DNA from: Vampirovibrio chlorellavorus
Lineage (GTDB): Bacteria; Cyanobacteriota; Vampirovibrionia; Vampirovibrionales; Vampirovibrionaceae
Direction of reading: 5' to 3'
Assembly (NCBI GenBank): GCA_001858525.1
Contig: LAPX01000004.1
Location: 551,298-615,297 of the forward strand
Length of the DNA: 64,000 nt
In this document: positions 39,041 through 48,390 of the stretch, piece after piece
Numbering within the stretch: the first letter of the stretch is position 1
Layout: the number at the start of each line of letters is the position of its first letter
Made by a program: the position numbers and the translations under genes
Notes under the pieces: model-generated
What the model was told of the DNA's origin: nothing
The model's input: only the letters and a program-made list of their open reading frames with translations
The model's database searches: none

Positions 39041-39400
39041 CTATTTGGCTTCTTTAACTTGCACTGCGACGGTCAGGTGTGAAGTGGGCTTCTCCCGCTT
39101 GTAGATACGCCCTTGAGCCCGAGGCTTAAAGCGACGATAAGAAGGACCTTCATCGGCGAATGCACGGCTGATAACCAACTGTGCAGGATCTTCAACGCCG
39201 AATTTCACTTGAGCGTTACTGGTTGCTTCAATCAGTTTCTTTAAAACAACCCGTGCTGCTTCGTAAGGCATTAAACGGAGCATATTGTATGCTTCAGGAA
39301 CTCGCTTGCCACGGATGGTATCAACCACACGACGCAGTTTGCGAGGGGACATAATAATGTATTTTTGTTTTGCTTGAGCTTCTAGTGGATTGGTTGCCAT
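39041..39400 (-). CDS. rplV: Ribosomal protein L22
   Basis: A 119-residue protein whose beta-hairpin lines the exit tunnel, with SPRKLRRVVDTIRGKRV and RFKPRAQGRIYKREKPTSHL. The first 14 residues are a short extension. Confidence 0.97.
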   Translation of the reverse strand: MATNPLEAQAKQKYIIMSPRKLRRVVDTIRGKRVPEAYNMLRLMPYEAARVVLKKLIEATSNAQVKFGVEDPAQLVISRAFADEGPSYRRFKPRAQGRIYKREKPTSHLTVAVQVKEAK

Positions 39401-39411
39401 GATTGTTCGTC

Positions 39412-39693
39412 CTATCTCTTGCCAGCTTTCTTGTCGCTGCCGGCGTGGCCGCGAAAGAAGCGGGTGGGGGCGAACTCGCCCAACTTGTGACCGATCATTT
39501 GCTCTGTGACGTAGACAGGCACATGTTTGGCGCCGTTATGAACGGCAATGGTGTGGCCAATCATATCCGGAACAATCATAGAGCGCCGAGACCAGGTTTT
39601 AATGACTTTCTTGTCACCGGTCTTGTTGAGGGCGTCCACTTTCTTTTCCAAGTGGTCATCCACGAAGGGACCTTTTTTTAAAGAGCGAGGCAT
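39412..39693 (-). CDS. rpsS: Ribosomal protein S19
   Basis: A 93-residue 30S head protein beginning [19 protein letters not shown] and including [20 protein letters not shown]; it ends in a basic tail. Confidence 0.97.
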   Translation of the reverse strand: MPRSLKKGPFVDDHLEKKVDALNKTGDKKVIKTWSRRSMIVPDMIGHTIAVHNGAKHVPVYVTEQMIGHKLGEFAPTRFFRGHAGSDKKAGKR

Positions 39694-39708
39694 AACTGCG
39701 TATAACTC

Positions 39709-40539
39709 CTATTTCGTGCGTCGTCTGACGATGTATTTGTTAGAAGCCTTGCGGCGGCTGCGGGTCTTGTAACCCAAGGTGGGTTTACCCCAAGGGGTTA
39801 CAGGGGTTGGACGACCGATAGGTGCACGTCCTTCACCACCACCGTGCGGGTGATCCACAGGGTTCATTACAGAACCACGCACTGTGGGACGAATCCCCAA
39901 GTGGCGCTTGCGACCAGCTTTACCCAGGCTCAAGTTTTTGTATTCAGCGTTGCTGAGACTACCAATGGTGGCATAGCAATCGATGCGAACCATCCGCATT
40001 TCAGAGCTTGGCAGACGCAACGTAGCGAAATCACCTTCTTTGGCGACCAGCTGAGCAGAACCACCAGCGGAGCGAACCATTTGTCCACCGCGACCTGGCG
40101 TCATTTCAATGTTGTGTACAACCGAACCCAAAGGAATGTTTCTCAAAGGTAAGGCATTACCAGGCTTGATTTCAGAGTTGATGCCCGCCATAACGGTGTC
40201 GCCAACTTTTAAACCTTCAGGCTTTAAGATGTAGCGTTTTTCACCATCGGCGTACGTAATCAAAGAAATACGCACGTTGCGGTTTGGATCGTACTCTACG
40301 GTGCTAACAGTCCCTGGAATATCACGTTTGTCCCGACGGAAATCGATTAAACGGTAGTGTTTTTTGTTACCACCACCTTGGTGACGGGTTGTGATACGAC
40401 CATAGTTGTTACGGCCTGCATGCTTTTTTAGCTTACGTAACAGGGGCTTGTGCGGCTCATGTGTGGTGATATCAGCTGTTTCCAGCTTGGACATGCCACG
40501 AACACCGGCGGAAGTTGGTTTATATTGCTTAACGGCCAT
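39709..40539 (-). CDS. rplB: Ribosomal protein L2
   Basis: A 276-residue protein of the peptidyl transferase region. [19 protein letters not shown] and the C-terminal [20 protein letters not shown], with the strictly conserved histidine, are intact. Confidence 0.98.
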   Translation of the reverse strand: MAVKQYKPTSAGVRGMSKLETADITTHEPHKPLLRKLKKHAGRNNYGRITTRHQGGGNKKHYRLIDFRRDKRDIPGTVSTVEYDPNRNVRISLITYADGEKRYILKPEGLKVGDTVMAGINSEIKPGNALPLRNIPLGSVVHNIEMTPGRGGQMVRSAGGSAQLVAKEGDFATLRLPSSEMRMVRIDCYATIGSLSNAEYKNLSLGKAGRKRHLGIRPTVRGSVMNPVDHPHGGGEGRAPIGRPTPVTPWGKPTLGYKTRSRRKASNKYIVRRRTK

Positions 40540-40544
40540 TACAC

Positions 40545-40850
40545 TTATACTCCTGTGAAGAGTTCAATTGGCTCACCGGTGATAGAAAATACGGCTTTCC
40601 GTTTTTCCTGGGTTTGACCAATTCTTTTACCGTAACGTTTGGTACGGGCAGGGACGGTAATTAAACGTACTGCACGGACCTTGCGACCCGGGAAAGCCAA
40701 TTCGAAAGCTTGGGTCAGTTCAATTTTGTTGGCATCCCGTGCCACTTCGAAAACATATTGGCTTAATTCAGCCAGCGCAGTGGTTTTCTCTGTAACAATA
40801 GGACGTTTTAACAAATTGTATAGTTCAGAACGCTGGGCTGTCTTAGACAT
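40545..40850 (-). CDS. rplW: Ribosomal protein L23
   Basis: A 101-residue exit-site protein (docking site for trigger factor and SRP). [19 protein letters not shown] is the family start; the start at 40850 overlaps the rplD stop by 8 bases. The longer open frame upstream belongs to rplD. Confidence 0.94.
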   Translation of the reverse strand: MSKTAQRSELYNLLKRPIVTEKTTALAELSQYVFEVARDANKIELTQAFELAFPGRKVRAVRLITVPARTKRYGKRIGQTQEKRKAVFSITGEPIELFTGV

Positions 40851-41496
40851 AAGATGCATACCTTTCATTGATTTCCTGAATCGCGTTGTTGCTGGCAATG
40901 ACAGCATCAGCATCCAGTAGATCCTTGGCGCTCAGGTTGTGCGGGAGGCACAGCTTTACGCCGGGAAGATTACGCGCAGCCAGGTAGATAAACTGGTTTT
41001 CGGTAGTTTTGTAATCTGCCAAAATCAATACTTTCTTTTCCGTCAGGCCCAAAGCGGACAACAGATTAGCCACATCTTTGGTCTTGGGGGTTGTCAAGAA
41101 AGAAAAGTCCTCGAGCACCTTAAATTTGCCTTGTGCGGCAGATAAGGAAGATCGCATTGCCAGAGCGCGAACTTTGCGGGGCAAATTGAAAGAGTAGTCA
41201 CGCGGTTTGGGACCGAACGTAACACCACCACCGACCCACAGCGGAGAGCGAATACTACCGGCACGAGCGCGGCCAGTACCTTTTTGCTTCCAGGGTTTTT
41301 TACCACCGCCACGCACTTCTGCGCGGGTTTTGCTGCAAGCCGTACCGGCGCGTCCATTGGCCAACTCACGACGCACAGCGAGGTGCAGTACGTGTACATT
41401 GGGCTCAATGCCAAACACATCGGAGGAGACTTCCACCTGGCCGGCTTCGTTGCCTTCCTTGGAGAATTTTTTAAGAATGATTTTATCTTCAGCCAT
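40843..41496 (-). CDS. rplD: Ribosomal protein L4
   Basis: A 217-residue protein with the conserved loop GGGKKPWKQKGTGRARAGSI and GPKPRDYSFNLPRKVRALAM. In E. coli L4 regulates its own operon; no leader structure for that was searched here. Confidence 0.97.
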   Translation of the reverse strand: MAEDKIILKKFSKEGNEAGQVEVSSDVFGIEPNVHVLHLAVRRELANGRAGTACSKTRAEVRGGGKKPWKQKGTGRARAGSIRSPLWVGGGVTFGPKPRDYSFNLPRKVRALAMRSSLSAAQGKFKVLEDFSFLTTPKTKDVANLLSALGLTEKKVLILADYKTTENQFIYLAARNLPGVKLCLPHNLSAKDLLDADAVIASNNAIQEINERYASYV

Positions 41497-41509
41497 GATG
41501 TCCTGCTCC

Positions 41510-42181
41510 TTACTTTCTCAGCTCGTTCCAGCGTTCCGGCTTGGCCTGAATAGTCAAAAAGCCACCTTCCACACCGGGAACAGCGCCTTTGATCAGAACC
41601 ACATTTTTTTCCGGAATAACGCGAACCACTTTCAGGTTACGGACAGTGACCTGCTCGTTACCCATGTTGCCGGCCATTTTCAAGCCTTTGAATACACGGC
41701 CTGGAGTCGTACCAGCACCGATAGAACCTGGCAATCTGTGGGATTTGGAACCGTGACTCATTGGTCCACGGCCGTGGTTCCAGCGCTTGGTGTTGCCCTG
41801 GAAGCCTTTACCAATGGATTTACCAGTTACGTGAACCATCACACCTTCGTTCAAGAAGGAACCATCGCCGGCGGGCTGAATGGTATCACCAACCTTGAAA
41901 CCTTCTACCTGTTCTGCGGTCATGCGGAATTCCTTCAGCTTGCGCAGTAACGGTAAATTGTTTTTCAGCAAGTGCTGCTGTTGAGCTTTCGTTAAATGCT
42001 TGCCCTTCGCCGGGACAAAACCAACTTGGATTGCGGAATAACCAGCATCCTGCTTGGTTTTAACCTGGGTGACCGTTAACGGCAAAAGCTCTACAACCGT
42101 TACGGGGACAGCGGACCCGTCTTCGATGAAGACCTGGGTCATGCCACGTTTTCTTCCAATGAGGTGTCTTGGAAAACTCAC
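41510..42181 (-). CDS. rplC: Ribosomal protein L3
   Basis: A 223-residue protein with GRKRGMTQVF near its start and GKGFQGNTKRWNHGRGPMSHGSK-type core (residues around 130-155) that contacts the peptidyl transferase centre. Start is GTG at 42181. A 110-base gap separates it from rpsJ. Confidence 0.96.
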   Translation of the reverse strand: MSFPRHLIGRKRGMTQVFIEDGSAVPVTVVELLPLTVTQVKTKQDAGYSAIQVGFVPAKGKHLTKAQQQHLLKNNLPLLRKLKEFRMTAEQVEGFKVGDTIQPAGDGSFLNEGVMVHVTGKSIGKGFQGNTKRWNHGRGPMSHGSKSHRLPGSIGAGTTPGRVFKGLKMAGNMGNEQVTVRNLKVVRVIPEKNVVLIKGAVPGVEGGFLTIQAKPERWNELRK

Positions 42182-42293
42182 CTTGTTTACCTTTCCTTAT
42201 CTAGTAAGTGGTATGAGTCTCAACTTATTCAGTTGTCTTTATCCACTGGAGGACTGAATGGGGTGTCTAACCTGAGGAGGAGAATTAAATGTA

Positions 42294-42629
42294 TTACAAG
42301 CGTACTTCGATATCAACCCCGGCCGGTAAATCTAACCGGCTGAGCAGACTGGCGAACTCTTGACCTGGATCAATGATGTCAATCAAACGCTTGTGAGTGC
42401 GGATTTCAAAGTGTTCTCTGGATTTTTTGTTAACGTGCGGGGAGCGCAGTACACAGAAAATCTGACGATGAGTAGGAAGGGGAATCGGGCCAACAACTTT
42501 CCCTTGGGCACCCTTAGCAACCTCAATGATCTTTTGGGCCGATGAATCAATCAAACGACTGTCATAAGACTTGAGACGAATGCGTACCCGGTTTTGTTTG
42601 GGAGCTTTCTTTTTTGCCGTTGTAGCCAT
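42294..42629 (-). CDS. rpsJ: Ribosomal protein S10
   Basis: A 111-residue S10/NusE with [28 protein letters not shown] and RLIDIIDPG. It also acts with NusB in antitermination in many bacteria. A short Lys-rich N-terminal extension precedes the core. It follows tuf by 35 bases, so tuf leads the operon. Confidence 0.97.
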   Translation of the reverse strand: MATTAKKKAPKQNRVRIRLKSYDSRLIDSSAQKIIEVAKGAQGKVVGPIPLPTHRQIFCVLRSPHVNKKSREHFEIRTHKRLIDIIDPGQEFASLLSRLDLPAGVDIEVRL

Positions 42630-42664
42630 GTTCCTTCTTCCTACTCTTTCGTCAAATTCATTAA

Positions 42665-43849
42665 TTAGCTGATGATGGTGTCTACGACGCCAGCGCCAAC
42701 GGTGCGTCCACCTTCACGGATGGAGAAACGCATCCCTTGCTCGATAGCGATCGGAGCGATCAGTTCTACTTCCATAACGATGTTGTCACCAGGCATAACC
42801 ATTTCAACGCCGTCTGGCAATTTGATGGTACCGGTTACATCGGTGGTACGTACATAGAACTGAGGACGGTAGTTGCTGAAGAATGGTGTGTGACGACCAC
42901 CTTCATCTTTGCTCAGTACGTATACGTTGGCTTTGAACTTGGTGTGAGGCTTGATGGAACCAGGTTTCGCCAGAACCATACCGCGCTCAACGGCAGTCTT
43001 ATCGATACCGCGGAGCAGAGCGCCCACGTTGTCACCGGCCAGACCTTCATCCAGCAATTTGCGGAACATTTCGATCCCGGTAACGGTGGTCTTGCGGGTG
43101 TCGCCCAAGCCAATGATTTCAACTTCATCGCCAACGTTGACTTTACCACGCTCGATACGACCGGTTACAACGGTGCCACGACCGGTGATGGTGAATACAT
43201 CTTCAATGGGCATCAAGAAAGGCTGATCGATGGGACGCTCAGGTGTAGGGATGGTAGCGTCTACAGCGTCCATCAATTCCTGAATGGATTTAACCCAGTT
43301 CTCATCGCCTTCCAGGGCTTTCAAAGCGGAACCGCGGATGATGGAAATATTGTCACCGTCGAACTCGTATTTGCTCAACAGTTCACGGGCTTCCATTTCA
43401 ACCAGGTCGAGCAATTCAGGATCGTCAACCATGTCGCATTTGTTCAGGAAAACAACCAACTGAGGAACGCCTACCTGGCGAGCCAACAAGATGTGCTCAC
43501 GGGTTTGGGGCATTGGGCCATCGGTGGCTGCAATTACCAAAATACCGCCATCCATTTGAGCGGCACCGGTAATCATGTTTTTTACGTAGTCGGCGTGACC
43601 TGGGCAGTCCACGTGTGCGTAGTGACGGTTGTCGGTTTCGTACTCAACGTGTGCTGTGGAAATGGTAATACCACGGGCTTTTTCTTCAGGCGCTGCATCG
43701 ATCTCATCGAATTTTTTAGCCTGAGCTTTGCCTTCTTTTGCCAACACAGTGGTGATGGCTGCAGTCAACGTGGTTTTACCGTGGTCAACGTGACCAATGG
43801 TACCGATGTTGACGTGCGGCTTAGTCCGGTTGAACTTCTCGCGAGCCAT
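42665..43849 (-). CDS. tuf: Elongation factor Tu
   Basis: A 394-residue GTPase that delivers aminoacyl-tRNA to the ribosome. GHVDHGKT at 19-26, [27 protein letters not shown] and the C-terminal [13 protein letters not shown] are all canonical. Only one tuf copy is in the window. It lies between tRNA-Thr(GGT) and rpsJ, a compact and conserved arrangement. Confidence 0.98.
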   Translation of the reverse strand: MAREKFNRTKPHVNIGTIGHVDHGKTTLTAAITTVLAKEGKAQAKKFDEIDAAPEEKARGITISTAHVEYETDNRHYAHVDCPGHADYVKNMITGAAQMDGGILVIAATDGPMPQTREHILLARQVGVPQLVVFLNKCDMVDDPELLDLVEMEARELLSKYEFDGDNISIIRGSALKALEGDENWVKSIQELMDAVDATIPTPERPIDQPFLMPIEDVFTITGRGTVVTGRIERGKVNVGDEVEIIGLGDTRKTTVTGIEMFRKLLDEGLAGDNVGALLRGIDKTAVERGMVLAKPGSIKPHTKFKANVYVLSKDEGGRHTPFFSNYRPQFYVRTTDVTGTIKLPDGVEMVMPGDNIVMEVELIAPIAIEQGMRFSIREGGRTVGAGVVDTIIS

Positions 43850-44033
43850 GTTTTTGTTGTCTCCTTTACGTGCTGATTATTTCAAACAAGTTTGGATAAC
43901 CTGTACCTACCTGGATAATGCCCTGTGGTGGGAATCTCCGAGTTACGCGCCTGATTCTTTCTATTGAGCGGTGCCAAGTTATGCTGAATAAGGACACGTG
44001 GAGCTAGATAACCACAAAAAAAGAAAAAAAAAT

Positions 44034-44105
44034 AGCCCATGACGAGATTCGAACTCGTGACCTTCCCCTTACCAAGGGGATGCGCTACCCCTGCGCCACA
44101 TGGGC
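44034..44105 (-). tRNA. tRNA-Thr(GGT)
   Basis: A 72-base tRNA with acceptor GCCCATG/CATGGGC, an anticodon stem TCCCC/GGGGA with loop TTGGTAA giving anticodon GGT, and a T arm with GTTCGAATC. CCA is not encoded. It lies 184 bases upstream of tuf. Confidence 0.93.
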
Positions 44106-44172
44106 ATGTGTTTTTTTGTATTTTGAGTTGCTTATTGAGGCTATCAGAATACGGGAGGGGTGAAATCTAGGA

Positions 44173-44178
44173 ATTATA
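44173..44178 (-). promoter_or_regulatory. -10 box upstream of tRNA-Thr(GGT)/tuf
   Basis: A perfect TATAAT on the minus strand, about 65 bases before tRNA-Thr(GGT); the -35 region is weak. It could start a tRNA-Thr-tuf-S10 transcript, since the upstream pair of tRNAs has its own terminator. Confidence 0.4.
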
Positions 44179-44291
44179 GAAAATCACAAAGGGAATTGGT
44201 CTGTCTAGTGGTTATTCTGATCTATTTCCTGAATTTTTTTAATGTTTTTTGAAAGTGGGCCTGTGTGGGGTGTTTTGGGCCAGGGTGTACA

Positions 44292-44322
44292 AAAAACAAA
44301 ACCGTCTCAGTGAGACGGTTTT
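44292..44322 (-). terminator. Terminator after tRNA-Tyr
   Basis: AAAACCGTCTCA pairs with TGAGACGGTTTT; TTTTTT follows on the minus strand. It separates tRNA-Thr(TGT)-tRNA-Tyr from tRNA-Thr(GGT)-tuf. Confidence 0.8.
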
Positions 44323-44326
44323 GGTA

Positions 44327-44407
44327 TGGGTAGGGTTGGATTTGAACCAACGTAGCTTGCGCAACGGGTTTACAGCCCGCCCCCTTTAACCACTCGGGCA
44401 CCTACCC
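44327..44407 (-). tRNA. tRNA-Tyr(GTA)
   Basis: An 81-base class II tRNA with acceptor GGGTAGG/CCTACCC, anticodon loop CTGTAAA giving GTA, and the long variable arm (TTGCGCAAGC) expected of bacterial tRNA-Tyr. CCA is not encoded. Confidence 0.95.
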
Positions 44408-44428
44408 AGGTGTGGGGATACTGTCATT

Positions 44429-44500
44429 AGCCGGTGATGGGACTCGAACCCGCAACCTACGGTTTACAAAACCGTTGCTCTGCCATTGAGCTACACCGGC
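44429..44500 (-). tRNA. tRNA-Thr(TGT)
   Basis: A 72-base tRNA with acceptor GCCGGTG/CACCGGC, anticodon stem ACGGT/ACCGT, loop TTTGTAA giving anticodon TGT, and T loop GTTCGAGTC. With tRNA-Thr(GGT) it covers Thr ACN codons by wobble. Confidence 0.95.
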
Positions 44501-44547
44501 CCATTTTTATCCGAAACTGGATAAAGCGGGGATATGGCAGTCCAAAT

Positions 44548-44575
44548 ATCATAGGGCCTCAAACAGTGCTGTCAA
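44548..44575 (-). promoter_or_regulatory. Promoter of the tRNA-Thr/Tyr transcript
   Basis: Perfect -35 TTGACA, 16 bases, then -10 TATGAT on the minus strand, 48 bases before tRNA-Thr(TGT). Confidence 0.7.
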
Positions 44576-44602
44576 TATTCGTCTTTTTATTGCAATGTCA
44601 AA

Positions 44603-44926
44603 TTATGTCGTAACTGGGAGTCCCGCCTTTTGAGCCACGCTGTTGATTTTATTCTCCATGGTGTTGGCATGATCCCGGCGATCATCAATGCGGATGCTGG
44701 TGGACACCCGGTAGGCCCCTTGGTTGAACTGGGCCTCGTGCATTCTGCGAATGAGTTCCAGGACCCGGTCAATTTCTCCGGCCAAGGTGGTGGACATGGG
44801 GTTGATTTTGAACTCAACATCCGGGAATTCTTTAATGAGTCGTTCGCTGGCGGCCACATAGCTGCTGATGCTGGTATTGGCTGTGCCTATGGGGACGATG
44901 GTCACGTCTGCAAAAATTTTAGGCAT
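44603..44926 (-). CDS. MTH1187-family (YqgV-like) thiamine-binding-type protein
   Basis: A 107-residue ferredoxin-like-fold protein. ADVTIVPIGT, INPMSTTLAGEIDRVLELI and RVSTSIRIDDRRDH match the MTH1187/YqgV family, members of which bind thiamine in some structures; function in the cell is unclear. It lies downstream of the YkgJ-like gene on the same strand. Confidence 0.82.
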   Translation of the reverse strand: MPKIFADVTIVPIGTANTSISSYVAASERLIKEFPDVEFKINPMSTTLAGEIDRVLELIRRMHEAQFNQGAYRVSTSIRIDDRRDHANTMENKINSVAQKAGLPVTT

Positions 44927-44986
44927 GGGCTTTCTCCTGATGAGTCATTTTTGCTGCTTTCAGACCCTTTTATTCAATCATAGATT

Positions 44987-45463
44987 TTATTCAAGCATAG
45001 ATTGCAGTCTTTTCAATTCGGCCAGTTCGTCCCGGAGGGTTTGGATTTTGTGCTGGCAGTCCTGTTTGACTGGGTAGTATCCACAGCATTTTGGAATGGC
45101 CCCAAAGGGGGATTCAGGAAATTCTCGGCACAAGGCAGGGCGATCCTCATAGATTTGGCATTTGTTTTTGCCTTGCAGATAAATGCAGCGATAAAAGATG
45201 AGGGATTCTTCCTGCTCGCCCCGTTGATCGGCGATTGCCTGAGAGGCGGACACTGCGTCTGGGGCTTCAGCGATTGCCGCTTCAAGGGAGGGGTAGGGTT
45301 GATACTGATTCAGAAAGGCTCGGGCGGTAGGGTCCCCTTGAGCCGCTTGTACCAAGAGATTTTTCCACGGAGTGCTTTGGGCGGCCCCTCGGCAACATTC
45401 CCCCGATTGATCGCATGCGTTTTTGGGCCATCGCATTTCCAGTAAGGTTTCCCAGTCCATCAT
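44987..45463 (-). CDS. YkgJ-like cysteine-cluster protein
   Basis: A 158-residue protein with a CxxxxxCC cluster (ACDQSGECC, about residues 17-24) and further cysteines in YRCIYLQGKNKCQIYEDRPALCREFP and KCCGYYP. This is the YkgJ/CxxCxxCC zinc- or Fe/S-binding pattern. The function of the family is unknown. It precedes the MTH1187 protein by 60 bases. Confidence 0.8.
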   Translation of the reverse strand: MMDWETLLEMRWPKNACDQSGECCRGAAQSTPWKNLLVQAAQGDPTARAFLNQYQPYPSLEAAIAEAPDAVSASQAIADQRGEQEESLIFYRCIYLQGKNKCQIYEDRPALCREFPESPFGAIPKCCGYYPVKQDCQHKIQTLRDELAELKRLQSMLE

Positions 45464-45527
45464 GGTTAGTGTGCCTTTCCCCCTTTTTTGCCGTTGTATC
45501 GTTTTGGATATCGGCTGTGAGCAAGCT

Positions 45528-46568
45528 TTATGTTGTTGACAGGGCCGGGTATTTAATTTCGTAATGCCCCACCGGCTTATCTTGCGTGTTGAAGCGCTGT
45601 TGATCCTGAAACAGAGCCAGTCGCTTGTCCTGAGTGGCTTGTGAGTCCAGCCAACCCAGCCGGGTCAGGATTTCCACCACGGCCATGTTGCGCACCGCTT
45701 CGTTGCCATCGGCGATTTTTACGGCCAAGCCCTCACCAGTGCCAATCTGACTGACACAGAGTACCCCATCGGCTCCCACTTTGGCGATTAATTGGCCTTG
45801 ACTGGCCTGCATAATGATTGTGTCCACCCGTCCCTCACCGCCCACAATTTCGGGGTGGCGACGCATGGCATCCTTCAGGGGGGCAAAAGCTTCGCTGTTG
45901 CCTAAATGGGCATAGAGGAGGGCCATGGTTTTTAAGGGGAGATAAAAAACCGGGGCACCGCAGCCGTCAATGGCAGTAGGGATGCCTTGAACCTCCCCCC
46001 ACTTCCTGAGGTGTTTGAGAATGTTTTGCTGCAACGGATGGTTGACGTTTAGGTAACTGGCAATGGGCAGCCCTTTCTGTTGGCAATAGAACAGCATACC
46101 GGCATGCTTGCCCGAGCAGTTGTTGTGAATGGCGGTGGCCGTCTTTTCTGATTGCCTGAGATAATCCCGCATGGCTGCATCAATGGGGTTGTGCGGGCCA
46201 CATTGCAGGCAGTGCTCCGCCAGTCCGGCTTTGCGCAGAATGCTACGGGCCAAGTCCACGTGTTGGCTGGCTCCCACATGGGAAGCACAGGTCAGGGCCA
46301 GCTCCGCTTCGGTTAGTTTAAGGTGTAACTCATCGGCAACCAAAGGGTAAGCCTGAAAGGGTTTGGCGGAGGAGCGAAAAAAAGTAGCGGTTTCCAAAGC
46401 TCCCGGTGTAGAATACAGTAATCCGCGTTGGTAGTGGCTAACTACCATCCAGCCGATGTGGATGTTTTCAATCAGGCTTTCGCGATTAGAGAGTTCTCCA
46501 TCGCTGGTATTCGTTAAATAACGGTTCGCCGTTACCAGTACGGATGGTTCAATGGATGGGGGAGTCAT
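45528..46568 (-). CDS. Asparaginase II family protein
   Basis: A 346-residue protein of the COG4448 asparaginase II family, structurally of the thermolabile/penicillin-binding-fold type and unrelated to AnsA/AnsB. STPGALETATFFRSSAKPFQA and SCASH-like LTCASHVGASQHVDLARSIL, then HNNCSGKHAGML and GCGAPVFYLPL, are the main blocks. It should hydrolyse asparagine to aspartate and ammonia; substrate use by this member is inferred. The ATG at 46568 is chosen. Confidence 0.85.
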   Translation of the reverse strand: MTPPSIEPSVLVTANRYLTNTSDGELSNRESLIENIHIGWMVVSHYQRGLLYSTPGALETATFFRSSAKPFQAYPLVADELHLKLTEAELALTCASHVGASQHVDLARSILRKAGLAEHCLQCGPHNPIDAAMRDYLRQSEKTATAIHNNCSGKHAGMLFYCQQKGLPIASYLNVNHPLQQNILKHLRKWGEVQGIPTAIDGCGAPVFYLPLKTMALLYAHLGNSEAFAPLKDAMRRHPEIVGGEGRVDTIIMQASQGQLIAKVGADGVLCVSQIGTGEGLAVKIADGNEAVRNMAVVEILTRLGWLDSQATQDKRLALFQDQQRFNTQDKPVGHYEIKYPALSTT

Positions 46569-46704
46569 TGTTTTTTCCGAAAGCGGTTTGTAAAAATTTA
46601 TTTTAGAATAGAAACACCCTAGCGTAAAAGGCGTCATTCATACTCAAGCGTATGGGCCGTCGCTAGGAACGGACAGATTACAGTTGTATGGTTAATTGAC
46701 ATAA

Positions 46705-47934
46705 GTGCCATCAGTGAGAACGCCCTATTCACAACCTGCCATCACCAGCCAAGCACCGCCTTCTACAGGGCTGGGGCTTTATTCCAGTAAGGAGTACGAC
46801 TCTAAACTGTTCGGATGGCTGGGACTGGCTGCATTTCTGCACGTGGCCCTGGTGCTTTTGTTGGTGGCCTTTATTCAGTTGATGGCCTTTTTTGGCTTTA
46901 AAATCCCGCTGTTTTCGGCGCAGATGAAGCAGCCTGATGTGGAATTTGTTCTGGTGGACAATCAGCCGGCCCAAACCCCACGCCAGCCCACCAACCGTCG
47001 TGCTGAGCGCAATAGTCGCTCGGGCGGCAAGCGCATTGCCAACCGTCCGATTCAGGTCTCGCAGCAAGCGGCGGGTTCTCAAGCCAAAAAGTCGACGCCG
47101 CGTCCCTCGGTAGCCCCTCAGCCCAAGGCCAACCCGGCCCCGCCGTCGCGTTCACAATCTCGACCTCAGCCAAAACCTGCCCAGCAGGTTGCTCAAAAGC
47201 CTGCGCCTACACCCAGGCAGTCGCCATCTCCCACCCCTGCGCCGAGTCCTACCCCGGCTCCAACGCCGCCAGCGCCTAAAGCGCCCCGGCCTACCAAAAT
47301 TGCCAGTGCGGCCCCCAGTTTGCCGCCCAATCCCATTGCGCCCACTATTAGAACCCCTGCGCCCAAGAATCCTTCAGCCACCATGGGTGGCGGCCCTGTG
47401 GCCAAAACCACTGGTGGTGGTTCTGCATCGGGAAGTACCAGTGGCGGTAGCGCCAGCGGCAGTCCCAGCTCCAGCTTCATTGGCGGTAGTCCTTCTCGTG
47501 GCAGCGGCAGTCCTGGCAGTTCTGGAAGTCCAGGCGGTGGTGGCGGCGGTAGTGGTGGTCGTGGCTCCTATAATCAAAGCGGCTCCCCGGGCGGCGGTGG
47601 CGGCCGGGATGGCGTTGATGCCATGGCTGAACCAGATTTCGGTCCTTATATTGCCGAACTGCAGCGGCGCATCCGTCGCAACTGGGCTCCTCCGGTGGAA
47701 GATCGCAGTAAACGGGTTGTGGCCTTGTTTAAAGTGTCCCGAGATGGCCGTTTGTTGAGCTTGCGTTTGCAACAGTCCTCAGGCTCCCCGGCTGCCGATC
47801 AGGCTGCCTTGGCAGCGGTGCGGGCTTCAGCCCCCTTCAAGCAGTTGCCTCCCAATTACCGGGGCAACGACATTGATGTGCAATTCATCTTTGATTATGA
47901 AATTTACGGCCACGGTAGCGCCCAGCGCCGCTAA
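46705..47934 (+). CDS. TonB/TolA-like envelope protein
   Basis: A 409-residue protein with one transmembrane segment (about 35-62, LFGWLGLAAFLHVALVLLLV), then a long Pro/Ser/Gln-rich spacer (PAPSPTPAPTPP), a Gly/Ser stretch (about 225-310) and a TonB-like C-terminal domain (YIAELQRRIRRNWAPP, then FKVSRDGRLLSLRL). It would span the periplasm and link to an outer-membrane partner. ExbB/ExbD or TolQ/TolR are not nearby, so the energiser is elsewhere or unknown. The start is GTG 46705, without a clear Shine-Dalgarno. Confidence 0.8.
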   Translation: MPSVRTPYSQPAITSQAPPSTGLGLYSSKEYDSKLFGWLGLAAFLHVALVLLLVAFIQLMAFFGFKIPLFSAQMKQPDVEFVLVDNQPAQTPRQPTNRRAERNSRSGGKRIANRPIQVSQQAAGSQAKKSTPRPSVAPQPKANPAPPSRSQSRPQPKPAQQVAQKPAPTPRQSPSPTPAPSPTPAPTPPAPKAPRPTKIASAAPSLPPNPIAPTIRTPAPKNPSATMGGGPVAKTTGGGSASGSTSGGSASGSPSSSFIGGSPSRGSGSPGSSGSPGGGGGGSGGRGSYNQSGSPGGGGGRDGVDAMAEPDFGPYIAELQRRIRRNWAPPVEDRSKRVVALFKVSRDGRLLSLRLQQSSGSPAADQAALAAVRASAPFKQLPPNYRGNDIDVQFIFDYEIYGHGSAQRR

Positions 47935-47991
47935 TCAAGATTAATCAAAAGTATTGATTGTGGTGGGATGGGGAATCGCCTGTTTGTGGGC

Positions 47992-48024
47992 AAAAAAAAG
48001 CTGACTTAAATAAAGTCAGCCATT
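47992..48024. terminator. Hairpin terminator after the TonB-like gene
   Basis: GCTGACTT / AAGTCAGC stem with an A-run before and a short T-run after, so it works best on the minus strand but may serve both. Confidence 0.55.
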
Positions 48025-48211
48025 TTGGACACTTGAAGTCACATAGGGGGTAGGAGTGTGAGTGTAGTAGGACTACTGTACTTCAATAAAAACAATAAAA
48101 AGGATATAATTGCCTTATCGATCGTATTGGGTTTATAAATCTTTAGGATTTGCAGCAGAATCGGCACAAGTACGGATTGGTCGGTCGTTGTTCAATCCTG
48201 TGCGCTTTTTG

Positions 48212-48249
48212 AAGAAAAAAAGAAGTCACCTCAATGAAATCGAGGTGAC
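48212..48249 (-). terminator. Terminator after serA
   Basis: GTCACCTC / GAGGTGAC stem, 9-base loop; T-rich tract (TTCTTTTTTTCTTC) on the minus strand. It is 140 bases after the serA stop codon. Confidence 0.7.
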
Positions 48250-48390
48250 ATTACGTCTTATGACACAATAGGGATGGGAGTGGAAGTTTATATAGTAATA
48301 AAAACAAATTAATAAGTAGAATTGCTAAATTTGTCCCAATCTTATTGTGTTGAGATATCAGTTTCATGATGCCGCGGTCATGCAGCCTGT

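Larger units (their letters stand above)
47935..48390. other. Gene-free interval with two hairpins
   Basis: About 455 AT-rich bases between convergent genes. It contains hairpins at 47992-48024 and 48212-48249, and a perfect TATAAT at 48104-48109 (plus strand) without a downstream gene I can find. A small non-coding RNA here is possible but unproven. Confidence 0.35.

Noticed and set aside
42737..43876. A 379-codon open frame opposite tuf
   Set aside because: Antisense shadow of EF-Tu with no protein-like motifs.
46898..47772. Alternative frames in the Pro/Ala/Gly-rich TonB-like gene
   Set aside because: Low-complexity GC-rich DNA opens several frames; only the plus-strand frame with TM and C-domain makes sense.
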